Below are positions 1 through 6,535 of a stretch of DNA of 6,535 bases, piece after piece. Each line of letters starts with the position of its first letter. Positions within the stretch are counted from its first letter, which is position 1. Source of the DNA: Candidatus Zhuqueibacterota bacterium (GTDB lineage: Bacteria > Zhuqueibacterota > Zhuqueibacteria > Oceanimicrobiales > Oceanimicrobiaceae); the NCBI GenBank assembly GCA_011775825.1, contig JAABYK010000067.1, positions 6,785-13,319 of the forward strand, read 5' to 3'. The notes under the pieces are model-generated. The model saw nothing but the letters and a program-made list of their open reading frames with translations, ran no database searches and was not told the origin of the DNA. A program made the position numbers and the translations under genes.

Positions 1-2524
1 AACTGCCTTCATCGAGAGAGGTAAACCGCAGTTCGAAATCGTAAGGCACGAGGCGATCGAAGTTGGGCCGCAGGCCGCTTTCGTCCGGAGTGGTGGTGCT
101 GAGAAAATATCGGTCCCCGGAACCCGCGGAGTTCAGACTATGCCATACGAGATCGCCGTCGGGGGCATCAACGTTTACGACTGGCCCGTGCTCGTTGGCC
201 ACTTCGAGAAACGCCGGATTGCCATCTGTGAGGCGGGCAAAATCCTTGGGCGCACTGACCACTTTGACTTGCAGGCCTTCTGAGATTAGATAATTTTCGT
301 CGCCGCTCTGATTGGTCTGATTCTTGAGTACCGTGTCGCTGCGCGTCACGTTGATGAGATGCCAGAACAGCATCTCCTCCTCTTCGCTGAAAACGACTTT
401 GTACTCATCGCCGGTGATCTTTGTCGGATCTATCACAATGGGATAAACGCCGCCAGGATTGAGAATTTCGTGCCCCGTATCCAAAGTCGAGCGTGTGGGA
501 TGTGCCGGCAACGTGTCACCAACCGTGCCGTGCAGCGTCACACCCGGGTTTGGAGAATGTGGCTGCACCGTGACGATAGCCGGACCACTTTCGAGAGATC
601 TCACTGCCGCAAACGGGTCCGAATGATAACTGTAGGCCGTCACCGCAAATGTATATTCCTGACCGTTGTTGAGCGGCTTGCGGTTGATCTCGTCGGCATC
701 GACGAGCAGGCTGCGGGCAAGGCCGCTGTTGCTGCCGGTTTGCACCGGCACGCTGATTATCGCGCCGGCCTCGGGATCAAACTCCTCCTGCACGATGGTG
801 CTGACATCGTTTTTCAGATCAAACGTGGCGAGCTTCACGCCGTCGCGGATGTTGATAAATCGTGACGGTGGCAACTGATAAACATTGTAGCCTTCGAAAC
901 GAAACCCGGCCTGTTCGAATTCTTCCACGCGTTGCACGGCGTCCTGATTCTCCCCCCAGTTGAGGAGAACTTGACGGTCGAGAGACGTCGCCGTCACGTT
1001 CGGTTGCGGCGGCTCCGCCACTGCGAACAGATTGTCGAAAGCTTGCTGTGCCGCGCGCCTGTTATACTTCATTACCGTGATGCTCTGCAAACGATCACTG
1101 CCCATTCCACCCACTAGGGCAACGGTGATTTCGTTGGTGTCGCCCAATACCATATTGAAGGGGCCAGAGTTGAGAAAAATGCGTCGATCACCTGGAGGCA
1201 CGATAATCCCATCGATATCGCCGATGCCTAATACAGGGTCTCCAGATAGAGGATAAAAAGTCGGCTGACCGTCAAAGGTGACAAAGGGTTCAGGATCCCT
1301 GGGATCACTTTGGGGCAAGAAACCCCTGAGTACATTCCACCATTCAACAGTACACTGATAACTTCCAAAACCACATGGTAGTGGCGGATGGCTCCCCGAA
1401 GCAGAATAAAAAAATGACGTCATTGGGAGGTTTTCGTATCCCGGAATCGTCTTTAGATCAAAAATAGCTTCATCATTATTGTCTGGAATGAGCGGGCCGG
1501 CCAGAATATCATATCCCACCGACGGCGGTGCCAAGTCAAACTTCGCAAACTCCTCATCTTCGCTCGAAGCATTGTAACTATATCCCAGGTTCAGGGCTGG
1601 ATCACACCCAACAAAATCGTCGGTGTAGGTTCCCAACTCCGGATCTGAAAACTGTCCGACATACAGGCTGTCGATATGGGCTGTTGTCGGGGTATGTTCA
1701 ACGCCTTTGTAGAGCATCCGGCAGCGTTTGAAGATGACATTGGCGAGGCCATCGCGTCGGTCATAGCCCCAGAGAGTCATCTGCATTTCCAGTCCGATGG
1801 GCGGCGAACCGGATAGGTCGGAGACGGTTGCGGAGTCGAGATCGTTGGCCACGAACCACACCACCTGGTCGGCGTTCGCGAGTCCGGGCTCATCGGCCTG
1901 CGGAAATAAGATAGGCTCTCCGGAATGAATCTCAGGGGTGTAATCCCCATCGCCGTCGGCATCGTAAAACGGCGCACCTTTCTCCACTGGCCACTCCCGC
2001 CAATCCTTTTCATAAAGCGCCCGCAGTTGCTCTTGATCCTCATAGGTCACCTCATCGACCGGCTTCTGAAAATACTCCGCCGCATCGTAACCCAGATACG
2101 CGGTGGCAAAATCCCGGCGAATGCGCCAGATGCGGTTCGCAGCCGGATCGCCTGGATCTTCCGCCACGCCTTTAGAAATAATGCGGCCGGGGAGCGTGCC
2201 CGAATCGTATCTCTGGCCCCCCACCCGGATCTCAGGTGATTGCCCGTCGCGCACGATGCCGCCCCAGACCATGCCATCAGAAAATACAACCGGAGCAGTC
2301 GTGCGGGGATAAATAGTTCCGGCGGTACCGTCGGGATTTCTGGCCGATTCGCCGTTGGCATACACCCACATGGAAATTCGGTTGATATTGACGAGTGTGC
2401 CATCCGGCTCGAAGTCAGAGGTTCTATAGGTTTCTTTTTGATTCCCCGCTGTTGTTAACACCTTAGACTGTGAAAAAACAAGCGCCGGGAAGATGGCAAT
2501 TATTAAAATAGTTTTGATAGACAT
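1..2524 (-). CDS. Large secreted surface protein with fibronectin-III-like segment, C-terminus off the window
   Basis: I read this frame by eye from the ATG at 2524-2522 to the left edge: 841 codons with no stop, so the gene is partial at its 3' end. The N-terminus (MSIKTILIIAIFPALVFS, then QSK) is a typical Sec signal peptide with a likely cut after residue 18. A DADGDGDYTPE stretch at residues 188-198 looks like a DxDxDG calcium-binding loop. Residues about 453-479 carry SGPF, GDTNE and GGMGSDRL, a module I associate with large exported proteins of FCB-group bacteria. Residues about 504-635 look fibronectin-III-like (VLLNW, GYNVYQ, EYTFAVTAYSY). A further beta-rich part follows. Such proteins often end in a type IX secretion sorting domain, but that end is not visible here. 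The start is supported by a GGGTGG purine-rich stretch 5 nt upstream; the ATG at 2529 hits a stop at once. It follows the TonB receptor by 123 bp on the same strand. Exact function and ligand are unknown. Confidence 0.88.
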   Translation of the reverse strand, partial: MSIKTILIIAIFPALVFSQSKVLTTAGNQKETYRTSDFEPDGTLVNINRISMWVYANGESARNPDGTAGTIYPRTTAPVVFSDGMVWGGIVRDGQSPEIRVGGQRYDSGTLPGRIISKGVAEDPGDPAANRIWRIRRDFATAYLGYDAAEYFQKPVDEVTYEDQEQLRALYEKDWREWPVEKGAPFYDADGDGDYTPEIHSGEPILFPQADEPGLANADQVVWFVANDLDSATVSDLSGSPPIGLEMQMTLWGYDRRDGLANVIFKRCRMLYKGVEHTPTTAHIDSLYVGQFSDPELGTYTDDFVGCDPALNLGYSYNASSEDEEFAKFDLAPPSVGYDILAGPLIPDNNDEAIFDLKTIPGYENLPMTSFFYSASGSHPPLPCGFGSYQCTVEWWNVLRGFLPQSDPRDPEPFVTFDGQPTFYPLSGDPVLGIGDIDGIIVPPGDRRIFLNSGPFNMVLGDTNEITVALVGGMGSDRLQSITVMKYNRRAAQQAFDNLFAVAEPPQPNVTATSLDRQVLLNWGENQDAVQRVEEFEQAGFRFEGYNVYQLPPSRFINIRDGVKLATFDLKNDVSTIVQEEFDPEAGAIISVPVQTGSNSGLARSLLVDADEINRKPLNNGQEYTFAVTAYSYHSDPFAAVRSLESGPAIVTVQPHSPNPGVTLHGTVGDTLPAHPTRSTLDTGHEILNPGGVYPIVIDPTKITGDEYKVVFSEEEEMLFWHLINVTRSDTVLKNQTNQSGDENYLISEGLQVKVVSAPKDFARLTDGNPAFLEVANEHGPVVNVDAPDGDLVWHSLNSAGSGDRYFLSTTTPDESGLRPNFDRLVPYDFELRFTSLDEGS

Positions 2525-2647
2525 CACATCCACCCGAGGTTTACTTTCTGGTTATGTGCGACGCGCTTTGGAAGTGCCTCGCGCGTTGAGTATCATAACA
2601 CAATTTTTAAAATAGAGGAATATGTCGCCTATTTACGAAATAGAATC
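2525..2647 (-). other. 123-bp spacer between the TonB receptor and the surface protein
   Basis: Right after the receptor TAG there is a small hairpin, CTATTT/AAATAG with a 3-base loop (2643-2629), without a following T-run. A TATGAT hexamer (2597-2592) lies 67 bases before the surface-protein start, but no good -35 box stands 16-18 bases upstream of it. Nothing here forces a separate transcript, so read-through from the receptor gene is plausible. Confidence 0.4.
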
Positions 2648-3058
2648 CTAAGGGTCAACCCCCACCTGCAGCCCAAACCGGATCTCCCGCGGCCGGCCGA
2701 ATAGATCGCCCCCCTGCACGATCTGATAATGCTGCCGATGCTCAAGGTTGATGAGTTCATATAATTCAAAAAATTCTTCACCTGCGAACTGGGTGATATT
2801 TTCTCGTAAACTCGGGAATAATGTGAACGTGCCATCATCCCCGGTATTGCCGGTACGCCAGTACACATGCTGCACATTCTTGCGATTGAACACGTTCTGA
2901 ACATAAGCATACGCTGTCACCGGAAAGCGGCCGAGATGAAACGTGCGATCGATACCGACATCAAACAGAGTGTTCCAGGGCGTCGTGATCTCTGCCAGCA
3001 CCTCATCTCGCCCCCGTGGATCGTCGTCGCTCAGCAAACTGCCGAGAGCGGGGTCGGG
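2648..3058 (-). pseudogene. C-terminal barrel segment of the TonB-dependent receptor, beyond the in-frame TGA
   Basis: This is the direct in-frame continuation of the receptor after its TGA, ending at TAG 2650-2648: 136 residues. It contains receptor C-terminal features: TPWNTLFDVGIDRTF, FPVTAYAYVQNVFNRKNV and the terminal strand GRPREIRFGLQVG. NVFN is the common motif of the penultimate strands in this family. It contains no methionine at all, and the only near-start is a TTG at 3037-3035 with no signal peptide behind it, so it is very unlikely to be an independent gene. The last residues are GVDP rather than the usual terminal aromatic; the nearest aromatic is Phe nine residues from the end. 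It is best treated together with the upstream part as one interrupted gene of 894 residues. Confidence 0.82.
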
Positions 3059-3072
3059 TCACCCGAACCCGC
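3048..3072. repeat. 25-bp near-perfect inverted repeat centred on the in-frame TGA
   Basis: Arms of 12 bases (3048-3059 and 3061-3072) around base 3060 pair at 11 of 12 positions; the only mismatch is 3053 against 3067. On the coding (minus) strand the TGA stop occupies 3061-3059, the exact centre, so it would form the loop of a very stable GC-rich hairpin in DNA or mRNA. It lies inside the receptor reading frame, not between genes. Confidence 0.8.
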
Positions 3073-5332
3073 CCTGCCACAGGGTGAAGTTGTGGCCGCT
3101 GTTGAAGCGAAACAGGAGGTGCAATCCGGTGCGCCTGATCCAGGGTGGGGCTTCAGCATCCGTCCGATACTTGAGCAAAACATTCCCCCGATGGGTCTGA
3201 TTGAAATCCAGCGGTTTCGGCGGTTCGTCGCGAATACCAAGTTCGTCGGGATCGAGCTCTGCCTGCACGAGATTTGAGATCGGATAGGAATTGTAGCCGG
3301 TGACTTCAGATAGCGTGTAATTGAGCCGGGCGGTGAATCCCTGGTCTTGATAATCGAGGCCGACTTCAATGCCTTTGGCTGTGCTCTCGCCGGTATCATC
3401 GAGAATGAGATAGGAGCCCACAATAGCTCCGGGATCGGTACGTACATTCCCGCTTTCAAACTGTCCGTCGATGTCTTTGAAGAAAACCGTGGTCCTTAAA
3501 TTCAATGTTTGTGGCACGCGGTAACTTATCCCGAGTTCTGTTTGCGTTGAACGCACCGGTTCGATATCCAGGGCGCGTGGATCATTGTTAAAGATACCGC
3601 TCCCCAATTTGAGGCCCCACTCTGCTCGACTTGCATAGATGTCCCTGAGTTGGGGTTGCTGAACATATCGACCAAAATTGAAATGCAATGCCAGTCGCGG
3701 ACCGGTCACCCAGGTCGCGTGCACCCGGGGCGAGATAAAATCGTGATCCGCAGCCTTCTCCATTTCCGAAACCGGAATATTGAACGGGTCTAAACTCAGT
3801 ACCGGATCTTTGGGATCGGCAAAAACACGGGCATCGCTGGAAAAGGCGTCATAGCGCAGGCCGACGTTCAGGAGCAGATCGCCAGCTCGGTAGGCATCCT
3901 CCAGATAAAATGACCACTGGGCCGGTTGTCTGGGGCCATCATTCACTGCATCCGTCCCTTCGACCTTATTCCCGAAGACATCATATCCCAGCGTATTCAC
4001 TCTCCCCCAGCGTCGAATTTGCAATAACGCTTCATCACTGAGCCGTTGCCCCTGCGCGGGAATTCCAATGTCCTCGAGTGCCTGCATATATCCCCTGAAG
4101 TCGTCCACACTGAACTGTCGAACGGTCCGACGCTGCCAGCCTCCTCCGGCTGTGATTCGATGCGCACCGATGCGTTTCTGTGCATATCCGGAAAGACTCC
4201 ATCCGGTTTCTTCCAACTTGGCAAAATCGGAGAGCACCGCTCCGGGACGGCTGAATGAGAAAAGATGGATGCGCGCGAACCGCGGATCGGCAAACAACGA
4301 GTCACGTGCAGCACGCACCAAATCATCGCCGAAGATCGGATCCAGACGTTCGCTGCTGGATTGAATGCCGTCGAGTTGCAGATGGGCATTCCACCCGTGT
4401 GGACCATTATAATCTGTCTGAAGAGAGAGGAGACTGCTATTGCTTTTTCGCTCGGGGATGCGCTCCTGATTAAAGATGTCCCGGATCGGCGTGTCGTTCT
4501 GCTTTCGCTCTTCATCGTTGACCACGCCGAAGAGCCGCAAATGAAAGGGCTTCAGGTTTGCCGTCACGATACCGTTTACATTGTATCGACGCAAATCGGC
4601 GTTGGGAATGTTGCCGGGTGGCACCACGGTCTCGTTGCTGCCCAACACGTCCTGCAGGGACTCGCCGGAAAAAAAGTCCACGAAGGGTGTGTCGGGATCG
4701 CCGAAGCGAAAGCCGTTCCAGAATTTACGATACGGATCCTCGAACGTCTCCCGTTCCCCTGCCACAAAGAACCACAGGTTTTCGGACCCAAGTTGCCCCT
4801 CCGCCAACAGGAGCAGATCGTCATACCCGTAAGAATAGGTGTCAAGCCGGGACTCATGCTGTGAGGTAAAGCGATCGGTTTCCCCGCGCAGGGTGAGCTT
4901 CAAATCGGGCCCACCACGCCGCAGCCGATGACGGATCAACCCCGCCGCCGCGCCGGAGGTCACTGTCGGCGAATTGTCCAAAGAGAGGGCTTCGATGGCC
5001 TCCGGGATAAAGCGAATCAGGTTGCGACCACTGAAAACACTGCGTACATCCACGCCTTCAAACGTGTATCCGATCTCATCATGGCGGCTGCCGCGCAAGT
5101 GCACAAAATCTGTTCCCCGAAAATCCTGCACCACCACGCCGGGAAACAGATTATAGTATTCTTCCGGTTGACCACGAAAGGGTAGGTCATCAAGGTTGGG
5201 CAAGATCCTGGTTTGAGAAAAGTAAGCGGAATCGAGACGTGAAGCAGATGTTGTTTGGTTGATCTGTGCTTTTGCGCTCAACGACAGTCCCAGGACGAAC
5301 AGGACACAGACAAGACCTCTTCTGTTCATCAT
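3059..5332 (-). CDS. TonB-dependent outer-membrane receptor (plug plus most of barrel), ended early by in-frame TGA
   Basis: The frame opens at 5467, but I choose the tandem ATGs at 5332/5329 because they lead straight into a signal peptide (MMNRRGLVCVLFVLGLSLSAKA, cut before Q23); the 45-residue extension before it is not hydrophobic and shadows the leader. Residues about 34-150 are the plug domain, with LFPGV (62-66), FVHLRGSRHDEIGYTFEGVDV (76-96) and IPEAIEALSL. The rest is alternating aromatic/polar beta-barrel sequence. No carboxypeptidase-like N-terminal domain and no clear TonB box are visible. The product would import a substrate across the outer membrane using TonB energy; the substrate cannot be told. 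The frame stops at TGA 3061-3059 (codon 758), yet the same frame continues with 136 residues of clear receptor C-terminus. Terminated at the TGA, the protein would lack its last barrel strands, which this family usually needs for assembly, so it may be a pseudogene, a sequencing error, or recoded. Confidence 0.85.
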   Translation of the reverse strand: MMNRRGLVCVLFVLGLSLSAKAQINQTTSASRLDSAYFSQTRILPNLDDLPFRGQPEEYYNLFPGVVVQDFRGTDFVHLRGSRHDEIGYTFEGVDVRSVFSGRNLIRFIPEAIEALSLDNSPTVTSGAAAGLIRHRLRRGGPDLKLTLRGETDRFTSQHESRLDTYSYGYDDLLLLAEGQLGSENLWFFVAGERETFEDPYRKFWNGFRFGDPDTPFVDFFSGESLQDVLGSNETVVPPGNIPNADLRRYNVNGIVTANLKPFHLRLFGVVNDEERKQNDTPIRDIFNQERIPERKSNSSLLSLQTDYNGPHGWNAHLQLDGIQSSSERLDPIFGDDLVRAARDSLFADPRFARIHLFSFSRPGAVLSDFAKLEETGWSLSGYAQKRIGAHRITAGGGWQRRTVRQFSVDDFRGYMQALEDIGIPAQGQRLSDEALLQIRRWGRVNTLGYDVFGNKVEGTDAVNDGPRQPAQWSFYLEDAYRAGDLLLNVGLRYDAFSSDARVFADPKDPVLSLDPFNIPVSEMEKAADHDFISPRVHATWVTGPRLALHFNFGRYVQQPQLRDIYASRAEWGLKLGSGIFNNDPRALDIEPVRSTQTELGISYRVPQTLNLRTTVFFKDIDGQFESGNVRTDPGAIVGSYLILDDTGESTAKGIEVGLDYQDQGFTARLNYTLSEVTGYNSYPISNLVQAELDPDELGIRDEPPKPLDFNQTHRGNVLLKYRTDAEAPPWIRRTGLHLLFRFNSGHNFTLWQGGFG

Positions 5333-5514
5333 CGCACCCGTTCGTTTATTAAAGAGAATTTCTAAAAGGAAGTTGCTGTCTTCATTGTGAATACAACAGA
5401 GGTGCTGCAAAATTCCAGAAAAGTACGGATGTTCGAACCGAATCCCCGCAACAGGTAGCGACCTCATAAAGAGACAAAAGCTGTGGGCTGAGTGCTAGCC
5501 CCAACCGGAACCAA

Positions 5515-5538
5515 AAAGTCAAAATGATTAAAGTCAAA
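5515..5538. repeat. Direct repeat AAAGTCAAA, two copies 15 bp apart
   Basis: Copies at 5515-5523 and 5530-5538 (TTTGACTTT on the minus strand) lie about 185-215 bp upstream of the receptor start. The spacing is near one and a half helical turns. They could bind a regulator or contain a TTGAC-type promoter element, but I found no matching -10 at a suitable distance, so this stays a description. Confidence 0.4.
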
Positions 5539-5633
5539 TTAATTTATGTTGTAGAGCAATTCATGGGAGTCTATTCGAGAATTAGACGAGAAGTTACTTA
5601 GTGATTAACTGAAACCCCGGGTCGTGCCCCGTG

Positions 5634-5705
5634 TGTCATTCGCAGGACTCTTTTTTTGGACGTCCGTAAAGTGCTGCTAATTAAAAAGATTCTTCCAGAA
5701 TGACA
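5634..5705. repeat. 72-bp MITE/REP-like imperfect palindrome with TGTCATTC / GAATGACA ends
   Basis: The ends TGTCATTC (5634-5641) and GAATGACA (5698-5705) are perfect 8-bp inverted repeats. Inside them, after an unpaired stretch, TCTTTTT (5649-5655) pairs with AAAAAGA (5683-5689). The centre contains the palindrome GGACGTCC (5658-5665). Folded, it gives a long hairpin with an internal loop. There is no coding capacity. Such structure is typical of small non-autonomous or REP-type dispersed repeats in noncoding DNA. I see only one copy here and no target-site duplication, so its mobile nature is inferred. Confidence 0.5.
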
Positions 5706-5823
5706 TTCTCGTGCGTTTTGTTTGAAATTCAGGAACATGAGTTTTCGGTCAGGCATATTGAGGGCAAATCTTCAAGCCAAAGCCATTTCTTCTGATGATG
5801 TTCAATTCTCAACTGAAGATTTT

Positions 5824-5889
5824 AATCGTTTTGCCCAAAATCGTTTTGCTTTTTGCTTTTCTTTAAAAGCTGCCTTGAATAATCGTTTT
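5824..5889. repeat. Three copies of AATCGTTTT
   Basis: Exact 9-base copies lie at 5824-5832, 5839-5847 and 5881-5889, spaced 15 and 42 bases apart, in the AT-rich spacer between hemL and the receptor gene. A small hairpin GCTTTT/AAAAGC (5855-5870) sits between the second and third copies. Function unknown; low-complexity DNA is a plain alternative. Confidence 0.5.
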
Positions 5890-5919
5890 AATATTTTGGC
5901 TACAATTATTTTGTTTCTA

Positions 5920-5951
5920 AGAACTCATTCGGACCGCGATGGTCGAGTTCT
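5920..5951 (-). terminator. Bulged hairpin 33 nt downstream of hemL, possible 3' end structure
   Basis: On the minus strand AGAACTC (5951-5945) pairs with GAGTTCT (5926-5920), and inside it GACC (5944-5941) pairs with GGTC (5935-5932) around loop ATCGC; CGAAT is bulged on the 3' side. That is 11 paired bases just after the hemL stop. No run of T follows on the coding strand, so it is not a classical intrinsic terminator; it could be an mRNA 3' stabiliser or a chance fold. Confidence 0.3.
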
Positions 5952-5983
5952 GAAAATTCCTTCGCTTGTAATTGTGGTGTTCC

Positions 5984-6535
5984 CTATACATGCCGGAGCG
6001 CCTCAGAAATTCCGGAGAGTGTTTCGGCAATGACGTCTTCATCATGCGCCAGGGACAGGAACAGGGCTTCGAACTGGGAAGGAGCAATGTAATGGCCACG
6101 AGCCAACAATTCGTGAAAGTACTTTGCATACTGCTCTGTGTTGGACTTCTTGGCGCTCTTAAAATCGAAGACTTGTTCATCCGTGAAAAATAATCCCAAC
6201 ATGGACCCGACTCGAGTTTGGAAAACGGGAATCCCGGCATCCTTCGCCGCTTCCTGAACGCCTTTTGCAAACGTTTCGCTGAGAGCGTCGAGGCGCTCAT
6301 AGGTTCCGGTTTCCTTCAGAACTTTCAGAGTCTCCAGTCCGGCAGTCATGGCGACCGGATTGCCGGACAGCGTGCCGGCCTGGTAAACCGGACCCACCGG
6401 CGCGATCAAGTCCATGATTTCCTTTTTGCCGCCGTAGGCGCCCACCGGGAAGCCCCCACCGATGATTTTGCCGAGGCAGGTCAGGTCCGGGTGCACATCA
6501 AACAACTCCTGAGCGCCGCCATACGCCACGCGAAA
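5984..6535 (-). CDS. hemL: Glutamate-1-semialdehyde 2,1-aminomutase, C-terminal part
   Basis: The 183 visible residues begin inside the protein (FRVAYGGAQELF) and end at TAG 5986-5984; the N-terminal half lies beyond the right edge. The enzyme is a cytoplasmic PLP-dependent homodimer that converts glutamate-1-semialdehyde to 5-aminolevulinate, the precursor of haem and other tetrapyrroles in the C5 pathway. The hallmark PLP motif PDLTCLGKIIGGGFPVGAYGG is present, with the Schiff-base lysine encoded at 6469-6467. It is followed by the conserved QAGTLSGNPVAMTAGL segment, which contributes to the PLP phosphate site from the partner subunit. The C-terminal SQFEALFLSLAHDEDVIAETL also fits HemL rather than a general class-III aminotransferase. 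Full-length HemL is about 430 residues, so roughly 43 percent is seen. No truncation or frameshift is visible. The next gene downstream on the same strand starts some 650 bp away, so it is probably not in one operon with it. Confidence 0.95.
   Translation of the reverse strand, partial: FRVAYGGAQELFDVHPDLTCLGKIIGGGFPVGAYGGKKEIMDLIAPVGPVYQAGTLSGNPVAMTAGLETLKVLKETGTYERLDALSETFAKGVQEAAKDAGIPVFQTRVGSMLGLFFTDEQVFDFKSAKKSNTEQYAKYFHELLARGHYIAPSQFEALFLSLAHDEDVIAETLSGISEALRHV

Larger units (their letters stand above)
5333..5983. other. Intergenic region of about 650 bp, AT-rich, no convincing gene
   Basis: This lies between the hemL stop and the TonB receptor start. It is visibly richer in A+T than the flanking genes. 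The only open frame of note is on the plus strand at about 5722-6033; it begins at a TTG, overlaps the hemL 3' end antisense, and its protein is low in complexity, so I do not call it. The region must contain the receptor's promoter and leader, but I could not identify convincing -35/-10 elements or a strong Shine-Dalgarno before 5332. Short repeats and hairpins within it are listed separately. Confidence 0.7.

Noticed and set aside
2047..2403. Minus-strand open frame in another phase within the surface protein
   Set aside because: The surface-protein frame is continuous through this stretch with a signal peptide and sensible domains, so this phase is a shadow.
2592..2597. TATGAT as a -10 box for the surface-protein gene
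   Set aside because: No TTGACA-like hexamer lies 16-18 bases upstream and one near-match hexamer is expected by chance in AT-rich DNA.
3030..3061. Selenocysteine insertion at the in-frame TGA
   Set aside because: A bacterial SECIS hairpin follows the UGA at a set distance. Here the UGA itself is in the loop of the main hairpin, the stem-loop further downstream is weak, and TonB receptors are not a known selenoprotein family.
4265..4864. Plus-strand open frame of 199 residues inside the receptor gene
   Set aside because: It is a mirror of the GC-rich receptor coding strand, with no signal, domain or start context of its own.
2648..5332. Alternative genetic code with UGA as a sense codon
   Set aside because: Only one in-frame TGA occurs across the three genes visible here, and tryptophan is normally encoded by TGG throughout.
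5333..5467. N-terminal extension of the receptor to the ATG at 5467
   Set aside because: It would place 45 charged, non-hydrophobic residues ahead of a complete signal peptide; the ATGs at 5332/5329 fit export much better.
5484..5500. Intrinsic terminator from the GGGCT/AGCCC hairpin
   Set aside because: The stem is only 5 bp and no T-run follows directly; it lies far from any gene end.
5722..6033. Small plus-strand gene of 103 residues
   Set aside because: It starts at TTG without a ribosome binding site, runs antisense into the hemL 3' end, and is rich in repeated Asn-Arg-Phe from the AATCGTTTT repeats; no family recognised.

Overview
All recognisable genes in this window read leftward (minus strand). 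The genome looks like a Gram-negative bacterium with an outer membrane: there is a TonB-dependent receptor next to a very large exported surface protein with a fibronectin-III-like segment and conserved modules that I associate with FCB-group genomes (Calditrichota / candidate KSB1 / Marinimicrobia-like). That assignment is inferred from protein style only; there is no rRNA or other marker.

Layout, in the direction of transcription (right to left). (1) 6535-5984: the C-terminal part of HemL, glutamate-1-semialdehyde 2,1-aminomutase (tetrapyrrole synthesis), cut by the right window edge. (2) 5983-5333: about 650 bp of AT-rich intergenic DNA with no convincing gene. It holds a bulged hairpin just after hemL, three copies of AATCGTTTT, a 72-bp MITE/REP-like palindromic element with 8-bp TGTCATTC/GAATGACA termini, and a 9-bp tandem-spaced direct repeat. 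(3) 5332-2648: a TonB-dependent outer-membrane receptor, 894 codons if read end to end, but interrupted at codon 758 by an in-frame TGA. The 136 residues after the stop are still a well-conserved receptor C-terminus in the same frame. (4) 2647-2525: a short spacer. (5) 2524 to the left edge: an uninterrupted frame of 841 codons for a secreted, multi-domain surface protein whose C-terminus lies outside the window.

The receptor and surface protein are co-directional and 123 bp apart, so they may form one export/uptake unit, loosely like SusC/SusD-type pairs; this is inference from position. HemL is probably unrelated to them. The most notable signal is that the in-frame TGA lies exactly at the centre of a 25-bp near-perfect inverted repeat. 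I saw no CRISPR array, tRNA, rRNA, transposase gene or defence system, and no clear evidence of an undescribed multi-gene system.
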